DNA of 10,742 bases from Candidatus Bathyarchaeota archaeon (lineage in GTDB: Archaea > Thermoproteota > Bathyarchaeia > 40CM-2-53-6 > FEN-987): NCBI GenBank assembly GCA_003152955.1, contig PMBQ01000008.1, positions 441 to 11,182 on the forward strand, read 5' to 3'. The notes under the pieces were generated by a model, which was not told the DNA's origin, did no database searches, and worked only from the letters and a program-made list of their open reading frames with translations. Of the stretch, positions 6,624-10,742 are shown piece by piece (position 1 is the stretch's first letter; the number at the start of each line of letters is the position of its first letter). A program made the translations under genes and the position numbers.

Positions 6624-7433
6624 ATGTACGGACGAAACTCTTACGACCAGGGCGCAGACGGTACGAAATGGATAGTGTTTTTCTTCCTCATCGTGCTGAC
6701 TGTTGCTGTCGCTGCCATTGTACTCGCTACAGGTACATTCAGTCCTAGGACTGCGGCTGAAGCGCGTCAAATTGACGCCACGACCAACCATCAGCAAGCA
6801 ATCAATGACATTGACGTCAAATATTACGCAAAAAACCAGGAGGCAAAACTAGCAAATGACCAAGCTTTGAATAATCAGAAACTCGATCAAGCCGAACGCG
6901 ACTTTCAACAGAATGCTGCCCTGAAAGACTGGACAGCGCGTGGACTAGGCATCGGTGTGGTAATCGCGATGGACATCCTTGCATGCGCGGGGGCGTTCTT
7001 CGTATCGGCGCGAGCCTGGGCAGCTATCAGCAATGCCCAAGCCGAGCGCCAAGTTGCACGCAAGGCTGCAGTTGATGATGCACGGCACGGTGTACTTTCC
7101 AAGGCTGTGGGTGAGATGAACACATGCCTGAGGGACTTACAGAAAGACCAACCTCGCATTGAGACGCAATTGGAAGAACTGATTGTGCAACAGACCCAGG
7201 ATCGAACATTGCTGGAGGAACATAAGAACGAGTCCATCCGCAAGCGCGAAGAACTCGCCCGTACCCAAGAGCAAGTTGAGCAATTGACCACTCAACTTAC
7301 TCAAATCCAGGTACAGTTGAAGGCAACTCAACGAGAATTTAAGCAAATGACAATTCAACTGGCCGCATCCACCCAGGTATTAACAGAATCACATCTGGGC
7401 GGAAATGGATCGGGAAAGAATAACGGATCTTAA
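6624..7433 (+). CDS. Two-TM membrane protein with long C-terminal coiled coil
   Basis: I do not recognise a named family. ATG 6624 follows AGAGGAGG at good spacing. The 269 residues show a first membrane helix at about 16-37 (WIVFFFLIVLTVAVAAIVLA), then an Ala/Gln/Asp-rich helical stretch (43-104), a second membrane helix at about 107-129 (GLGIGVVIAMDILACAGAFF), and a Gln/Glu-rich heptad-like coiled coil at about 173-249. The tail is Gly/Ser/Asn-rich (GGNGSGKNNGS). Arg/Lys residues after the second helix (130, 142, 146, 147) suggest that the coiled coil is cytoplasmic and the middle segment is outside, by the positive-inside rule. It has no catalytic motif. A scaffold, sensor or tether role is plausible. 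It leads the second gene block, after its own leader beyond the terminator at 6401-6439. The gene call is secure; the function is unknown. Confidence 0.8.
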   Translation: MYGRNSYDQGADGTKWIVFFFLIVLTVAVAAIVLATGTFSPRTAAEARQIDATTNHQQAINDIDVKYYAKNQEAKLANDQALNNQKLDQAERDFQQNAALKDWTARGLGIGVVIAMDILACAGAFFVSARAWAAISNAQAERQVARKAAVDDARHGVLSKAVGEMNTCLRDLQKDQPRIETQLEELIVQQTQDRTLLEEHKNESIRKREELARTQEQVEQLTTQLTQIQVQLKATQREFKQMTIQLAASTQVLTESHLGGNGSGKNNGS

Positions 7434-7534
7434 TCTGATAAAGTCATCCCCCCTACCGAAGAGAATTCAGTAGAGGCACAACCCTTACCGCGTATTCTTG
7501 TGATCAATGAGACAGCCTTGCTAAGGAGGCAAAA

Positions 7535-7864
7535 ATGAGCTGGGAAAGCGAATATGAAACCGAGGTATTTAAAGCCAAGTTGTATGCCAACGAACCCGAG
7601 CGACTCAAACCCCAAGAAAATGGCTGGGTCTTTCATGGTGAGAATGGTTCTCACTTCATCCGAATCATGGATGGGCACTGGGTATGTGACTGTCACACTT
7701 TTCGCCGCAAGCCGGAGGGGCAAGAATCGTGTGCACACACTCGGGCAATGGAAAAGATGGGAATGACTGTAGCAGCGGTTGAGACAATATCACAGCATTT
7801 CGAAGTCGCCAGTCTCACTGTGACAAGCTCGAGTGAGATTCGATGCTTGGCTGCCGCTGAGTGA
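7535..7864 (+). CDS. Small SWIM zinc-finger protein (first copy)
   Basis: This 109-aa protein starts at ATG 7535 behind a perfect AAGGAGG. Two short strands (GWVFHGENG, HFIRIMDGHWVCDC) lead into C51-x-C53 and then C66-x-H68 (ESCAHTRAME), the CxC...CxH zinc-binding layout of SWIM domains. SWIM fingers are known from SWI2/SNF2 helicases, MuDR transposases and small bacterial proteins, where they bind DNA or protein. Here the finger is nearly the whole protein, with an extra C-terminal tail of about 40 residues. No enzymatic domain is attached. A second protein with the same layout is encoded 365 bases downstream. It could be a DNA-binding or zinc-dependent adaptor for the genes around it. Partner and target are unknown. 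Confidence 0.78.
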   Translation: MSWESEYETEVFKAKLYANEPERLKPQENGWVFHGENGSHFIRIMDGHWVCDCHTFRRKPEGQESCAHTRAMEKMGMTVAAVETISQHFEVASLTVTSSSEIRCLAAAE

Positions 7865-7996
7865 TAGCCATCTCAAACTCGCACACTGAGGCCATACGTC
7901 ACTGTGCCAATCAATGGCCTTGCCCTGAAAAACCCTGAAGGGTTGGCAATGGCGCCTATGGGCGGATCACCCGAAATCGGAGATGGCTAAGCCGGT

Positions 7997-8040
7997 GGGG
8001 ATCGTGGATCAAGTTCAAACGCAATTGTCCCACGATCCCC
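7997..8040. repeat. 11-bp perfect inverted repeat (hairpin) upstream of the microprotein gene
   Basis: GGGGATCGTGG (7997-8007) is the exact reverse complement of CCACGATCCCC (8030-8040), with a 22-base loop. It ends 55 bases before the microprotein ATG. No T tract follows on the + strand, so a leader structure or a protein-binding site is more likely than a terminator. Confidence 0.7.
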
Positions 8041-8083
8041 CAACCTTACCCTGTCGATCCAAAAGGACATCGACGGATGAATC

Positions 8084-8090
8084 AAGGAGG
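8084..8090 (+). promoter_or_regulatory. Ribosome binding site for the 33-aa gene
   Basis: A perfect AAGGAGG lies five bases before ATG 8096. It is the deciding evidence that this very short frame is translated. Confidence 0.75.
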
Positions 8091-8095
8091 ATACT

Positions 8096-8197
8096 ATGGA
8101 TACAAGTTTCTGGGTCATCTGGATTATCACCATCATGGTTCCGACTATACTCATTAGCGGATCGGCGGTTTTGCTCGTCCAAGATGTAGATTCCTGA
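8096..8197 (+). CDS. Single-pass membrane microprotein (33 aa)
   Basis: The frame runs from ATG 8096 to TGA 8195-8197 and encodes about 33 residues. After MDTS comes a strongly hydrophobic stretch of about 24 residues (starting FWVIWIITIMVPTILI and ending AVLLV), then QDVDS. There are no basic residues; acidic residues lie at both ends. It resembles the single-helix microproteins that associate with larger membrane proteins, but it belongs to no family I recognise. A perfect AAGGAGG precedes it, and the next gene starts 31 bases after its stop with its own AGGAGG, so it fits the operon pattern here. A possible partner is the two-TM coiled-coil protein upstream or the 77-aa membrane protein downstream (inference). 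Confidence 0.65.
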   Translation: MDTSFWVIWIITIMVPTILISGSAVLLVQDVDS

Positions 8198-8228
8198 ATA
8201 TTTCGGATCCAGAGACAGGAGGTTTTGA

Positions 8229-8582
8229 ATGTGCGCTATTCCACAAGGGTCAAGCCGATTATCTCAGCAGGTAATCGTAGCATTGCCACAAATCGGCAAC
8301 GGTCGCGAATCTTGTTCCAGGCAACCGAAGTTCACTTACGAATCAATCATTATACAAGATGCTAACGTGACGCAGGTAACATTCCATGGAATTGATCGCA
8401 CCTGTCATGCCGAGCGGGTAAACCAGTATTGGAGTTGCAATTGCGCGACATACTCAGTCGAATCCACCGAATCACATTATTGTGAGCATATTCAGTTGCT
8501 GGAAAGCACGGTGTGGCGCGCAGTGGTTGAGCGCTCTCTAAGCTCAAAGAGCAATCTGGTCTTAGGGGATCTCCTCGACTGA
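8229..8582 (+). CDS. Small SWIM zinc-finger protein (second copy)
   Basis: This 117-aa protein starts at ATG 8229, six bases after AGGAGG. The centre (VTFHGIDRTCHAERVNQYWS) leads into C70-x-C72 and C85-x-H87 (HYCEHIQLLE), again the CxC...CxH SWIM pattern with a similar spacer (12 residues, as in the first copy). Shared features with the first copy are the FHG turn, an aromatic just before the first Cys, and a helix after CxH. The N- and C-terminal flanks differ. The pair looks like an old duplication or two members of one family kept together. Extra cysteines (2, 29, 59) are not part of the motif. Role unknown; a DNA-, RNA- or protein-binding adaptor is likely. It lies 41 bases before the HD-HAD gene, in the same apparent operon. 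Confidence 0.75.
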   Translation: MCAIPQGSSRLSQQVIVALPQIGNGRESCSRQPKFTYESIIIQDANVTQVTFHGIDRTCHAERVNQYWSCNCATYSVESTESHYCEHIQLLESTVWRAVVERSLSSKSNLVLGDLLD

Positions 8583-8623
8583 CGATCTGAGCGGAATGTA
8601 TTTGGTACATGCAGAGGTGAGAA

Positions 8624-10165
8624 ATGGACAGAACTATCGCTATTCGTTTGTGCGAGTGCTGTGGCGAACCAATTCCAGACGATTGCCGCAAAATGGCTCC
8701 AGATCATTCCTTGTGCGAATCGTGCCGGGTAGCTGCCAGGAGAAATGGGGACACCCTAAGCGAAGATGTCACGTGTCTTCTACCTGCTCGGGTTGATGAA
8801 ACACGCAGGTGCAACCTCGAAAGGTTATTGCATCTACATTATCGCTTCGCACCGAGCAGTAAAGCGTTGGAGTCGGTCTGGAAACACTCATTGATTGTTG
8901 CGGCGATTGTCAGGCAGCTGTTGGAACGATATCCCAGACTGGTTTTGGACCGGGATCTCGCAATAGATGGCGCTCTAATGCATGATATTGGAGTCTATCG
9001 GTGTGTGGACCGGGTTCGCCCCAAAGAGGACGAGGTACCGTATTTGCGACACGGCATCATCGGCGGGTACATTCTGCGGCATGAAAAGTTCCGAGACGCG
9101 ATCGCGCGGATGGCAGAACGGCACACTGGCGTGGGCTTGACAGTCGCCGACTTTCTCGCGAAAGGGCTACGGCCTCCAGAACACGATTATCTCCCGGAGA
9201 ATGTCCTCGAAAAACTGGTCTGTTATGCAGACAAATTCCACAGCAAGTCGCGGGGATTCGTCGAGCTGAATGAGGTGATTGCTGACCAGAGGAAATTCGG
9301 CCATCACAAGGTCGCGCAACTGCTCAAATTGAAAGAGATGTTCGGAACGCCTGACCTTGCTTCTATCCGGGAAGAGTACGCCAAGGAAACTGTGCCTTTA
9401 GGCAGACCGAAAGCGGCAATTGAGAAAATAGGGAAACGACATGCAGGTACGTACCATCGGCGAATCTTGGCAGTCCTCCTCGATTTTCATCGAACCTTGG
9501 CGAATGACTTGTATAATGGCTCCACCGGCCGACGTATTGCCGAACAGATGCTACTCGCGGGCATGGACATTTGCCCAGATTCGGTGAACGAGAACTGGCA
9601 GTACCGCCAGCACTTGCTTCAGCAGGGCAAAGCACATGGCTACGCCTACCCCAAACGGCGACGGGAGATTCTCTTCGAGTATGCTGAGTTGCTCCGATTG
9701 CTGGGTTATGAAGATGACCCTTGGGCATGGTCGCGGCTAATATACGACGCGTTTGGCTTGCTGACATTCAACTGCTATCCAGAGGTTGTTACCACGCTGC
9801 AGGCTTTGAGTGACCAGGGATTGCCACTCGCGGTAATCTCGAACATTGGCGCTTCGTCGCGCGCGGCGATCGAGAGCCTAGTGGGCGAATGGATCGCGTC
9901 AAGAAATATCATTACCAGCGAAGAGGTCGGTGTTCACAAGCCATGCAAAAGCATTTTCCGGTTGGGCGCGCAACGGGTCCACGTTCGCCTTGCCAACTGC
10001 CTATACGTCGGCGACCAACTGAGAGAGGATGCCATCGGTGCGGTCAGTATGGGCGGGTATGCGATTGGCCTTTGGCTTGACCGCAAAGGAACAGGAGCCA
10101 AAGAGAAGCTGCCTAGGGGAGTTTACCGGATCACATCTCTTGAACAAGTGCTAGACTTCATCTAG
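8624..10165 (+). CDS. Zinc ribbon - HD phosphohydrolase - HAD-like phosphatase fusion
   Basis: This 513-residue protein starts at ATG 8624 after AGGTGAG. Residues 10-34 carry CECC...CESC (Cys10, 13, 31, 34), a likely zinc ribbon. Residues about 80-225 form an HD domain: His88, the LMHDIG core (His120-Asp121), His143, His167 and Asp203 (YADKF). The segment ERHTGVGL...LPENVLEKLVCYADK is typical of small HDIG hydrolases. From about 280 a HAD-like domain follows: nucleophile Asp287 in LLDFHRTLA, Ser406-Asn407 in VISNIG, Lys439 in HKP, and GDQLRED (463-469) for metal binding. The second acid of the HAD DxD motif is His289. HD enzymes cleave phosphoesters or nucleotides, and HAD enzymes usually remove phosphate, so sequential nucleotide breakdown is possible (inference). 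It is probably cytoplasmic. The substrate is unknown. Confidence 0.87.
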   Translation: MDRTIAIRLCECCGEPIPDDCRKMAPDHSLCESCRVAARRNGDTLSEDVTCLLPARVDETRRCNLERLLHLHYRFAPSSKALESVWKHSLIVAAIVRQLLERYPRLVLDRDLAIDGALMHDIGVYRCVDRVRPKEDEVPYLRHGIIGGYILRHEKFRDAIARMAERHTGVGLTVADFLAKGLRPPEHDYLPENVLEKLVCYADKFHSKSRGFVELNEVIADQRKFGHHKVAQLLKLKEMFGTPDLASIREEYAKETVPLGRPKAAIEKIGKRHAGTYHRRILAVLLDFHRTLANDLYNGSTGRRIAEQMLLAGMDICPDSVNENWQYRQHLLQQGKAHGYAYPKRRREILFEYAELLRLLGYEDDPWAWSRLIYDAFGLLTFNCYPEVVTTLQALSDQGLPLAVISNIGASSRAAIESLVGEWIASRNIITSEEVGVHKPCKSIFRLGAQRVHVRLANCLYVGDQLREDAIGAVSMGGYAIGLWLDRKGTGAKEKLPRGVYRITSLEQVLDFI

Positions 10166-10276
10166 GGAGTTTCTCACAAACAACTTGCCAAGCCACAGCG
10201 CGGTTGTCGATTCCGCAATGGAAGTCCGCCGATAATAATATCAAGTCCAATAGCTGTCTCCTGCTGGAGGTGTACC

Positions 10277-10510
10277 ATGGAATTGTGCACTGGAACAGTA
10301 CTAACCATCCTGGTGATCGCGGCGATACAAGGTCTAAGCCGGAGTCGCCAAGTAGAAAAGACAATAAATCTCGTGCGTTACGCAATGGCATCGCTCTCGG
10401 ATGTCGGGCTGTACTACTCGTATGCGGCCAAGGACTCATCCCTATGGGCTGAAGCTCTTCTAGACCTCCCCGAAGGAGAGCAGCCGGCAATCGCAATTCA
10501 TGATACCTGA
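10277..10510 (+). CDS. Small membrane-anchored hypothetical protein (77 aa)
   Basis: ATG 10277 follows GGAGG by about six bases, which favours this frame over a longer overlapping frame that starts at TTG 10204 without a ribosome binding site. The N-terminus (TVLTILVIAAIQGL, about 7-20) is a short membrane helix or uncleaved signal anchor. It is followed by basic residues (SRSRQVEK) and then a mixed, partly acidic, probably cytoplasmic region (YAAKDSSLWAEALLDLPEGE). No enzyme motif and no recognised family. It sits 111 bases after the HD-HAD gene and is the last + strand gene before the terminators. It may be a small membrane partner of the block. Confidence 0.55.
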   Translation: MELCTGTVLTILVIAAIQGLSRSRQVEKTINLVRYAMASLSDVGLYYSYAAKDSSLWAEALLDLPEGEQPAIAIHDT

Positions 10511-10610
10511 TATTTGTATTTCTCCACCTTGTCACTCGAACGCCCGAGGGTATTCCAACTCTTGGATGCAAGTTCCTGCAATTTGAAACTGCGGTCATAT
10601 TGGGGAAGGA

Positions 10611-10642
10611 AAAGCCCCATCACACATTCGTGGTGCGGCTTT
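10611..10642. terminator. Hairpin, possibly a weak bidirectional terminator
   Basis: AAAGCC (10611-10616) pairs with GGCTTT (10637-10642). After a C-C mismatch, CATCAC (10618-10623) pairs with GTGGTG (10630-10635) with one wobble, around the loop ACATTC. Only three T end the stem on the + strand, and four T follow on the minus strand. It lies 100 bases after the 77-aa gene, a plausible end for the + strand block. Confidence 0.4.
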
Positions 10643-10646
10643 CGGC

Positions 10647-10691
10647 ACAAAAAAATCCCCTCGTACACGCGGGAGGGTGTACGAGGGGATT
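10647..10691 (-). terminator. Strong intrinsic terminator for a minus-strand gene to the right
   Basis: AATCCCCTCGTACAC (10654-10668) is the exact reverse complement of 10677-10691, giving a 15-bp GC-rich stem with an 8-base loop (GCGGGAGG). On the minus strand the stem is followed by seven T (A run 10649-10655). No T tract is present on the + side. It therefore ends a transcript coming leftward from beyond the window. Confidence 0.85.
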
Positions 10692-10696
10692 CGATC

Positions 10697-10742
10697 TCAA
10701 TTCATCGTCAGCTGTTCTACACTGAATACTCGAAGCAACCTT
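10697..10742 (-). CDS. Possible C-terminal end of a minus-strand gene (cut by window edge)
   Basis: One minus-strand frame is open from the right edge to a TGA at 10699-10697 and would end in RLLRVFSVEQLTMN. The stop lies just before the minus-strand terminator, which is where a gene end is expected. Only 14 codons are visible, and another frame stays open through the terminator stem, so the frame choice is weak. Product unknown. Confidence 0.3.
   Translation of the reverse strand, partial: RLLRVFSVEQLTMN

Larger units (their letters stand above)
7865..8095. other. Structured spacer between the SWIM genes
   Basis: This stretch is dense in inverted repeats. GGCCAT (7890-7895) pairs with ATGGCC (7914-7919). 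TTGCC (7920-7924) can pair with GGCAA (7945-7949), enclosing the near-palindrome ACCCTGAAGGGT (7932-7943). Read on the minus strand, that inner hairpin is followed by T residues. CAATGGC occurs twice (7912-7918 and 7947-7953). The long hairpin at 7997-8040 follows. The region could be a leader RNA, an sRNA or an operator region. No known riboswitch or RNA family was recognised, and no gene lies in it apart from the start of the 33-aa gene downstream. Confidence 0.5.

Noticed and set aside
7983..8189. + strand open frame of 68 codons over the spacer
   Set aside because: It spans the 11-bp hairpin and overlaps the microprotein in another frame. The Ser/Arg-rich composition is not protein-like, and no ribosome binding site fits.
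10204..10452. + strand open frame of 82 codons starting at TTG
   Set aside because: It has no ribosome binding site and overlaps the 77-aa gene in another frame, which has ATG, GGAGG and a membrane helix.

Overview
The window reads like a bacterial accessory region. Every confident gene is on the + strand, most have strong AGGAGG-type ribosome binding sites, base composition is moderate, and it encodes a STAND NTPase with TPRs, a SPASM radical SAM enzyme and several small orphan proteins. This mix is common in large environmental genomes such as Chloroflexota (Anaerolineae/Caldilineae-like), but no rRNA or housekeeping gene is present, so the taxonomy is only an impression. No tRNA, rRNA, CRISPR array, transposase or integrase was seen.

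Layout. (1) 3-3338: the end of a protein cut by the window edge, then a 962-residue STAND-type NTPase with winged-helix and TPR regions. The two genes abut (TAA directly followed by ATG). The tail of the first resembles the post-NTPase region of the second, so this looks like a tandem pair of related signal-transducing or defence-type NTPases. (2) 3339-3910: 572 bases without a convincing gene, holding a long imperfect hairpin, smaller inverted repeats and several TTGACA boxes. (3) 3911-6439: two small proteins (63 and 62 aa), a GNAT acetyltransferase and a radical SAM/SPASM enzyme with a C-terminal PqqD-like domain. The last three genes overlap in series and end at a clear intrinsic terminator. 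The 62-aa protein ends in a Cys-Ala-Cys-Glu tail. This is the best candidate for a little-described system: a ribosomally made, post-translationally modified peptide (RiPP) cassette.

(4) 6624-10510: a second run of + strand genes, each with its own good ribosome binding site. In order they are a two-TM coiled-coil protein, a small SWIM zinc-finger protein, a 33-aa membrane microprotein, a second small SWIM protein, a 513-aa fusion of a zinc ribbon, an HD phosphohydrolase and a HAD-like phosphatase, and a 77-aa membrane-anchored protein. A structured 231-base spacer (7865-8095) sits inside this run. (5) 10611-10742: a bidirectional-looking hairpin, then a very strong intrinsic terminator facing the minus strand, implying a convergent gene just beyond the right edge.

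How the genes may work together (inference): the STAND pair could be sensors or regulators, the peptide cassette could make a modified peptide, and the last block could be a membrane and nucleic-acid-associated module with a nucleotide or phosphoester hydrolase as its enzyme. Nothing in the sequence proves that the three blocks act together. The terminator at 6401-6439 argues that the peptide cassette and the downstream block are separate transcripts.
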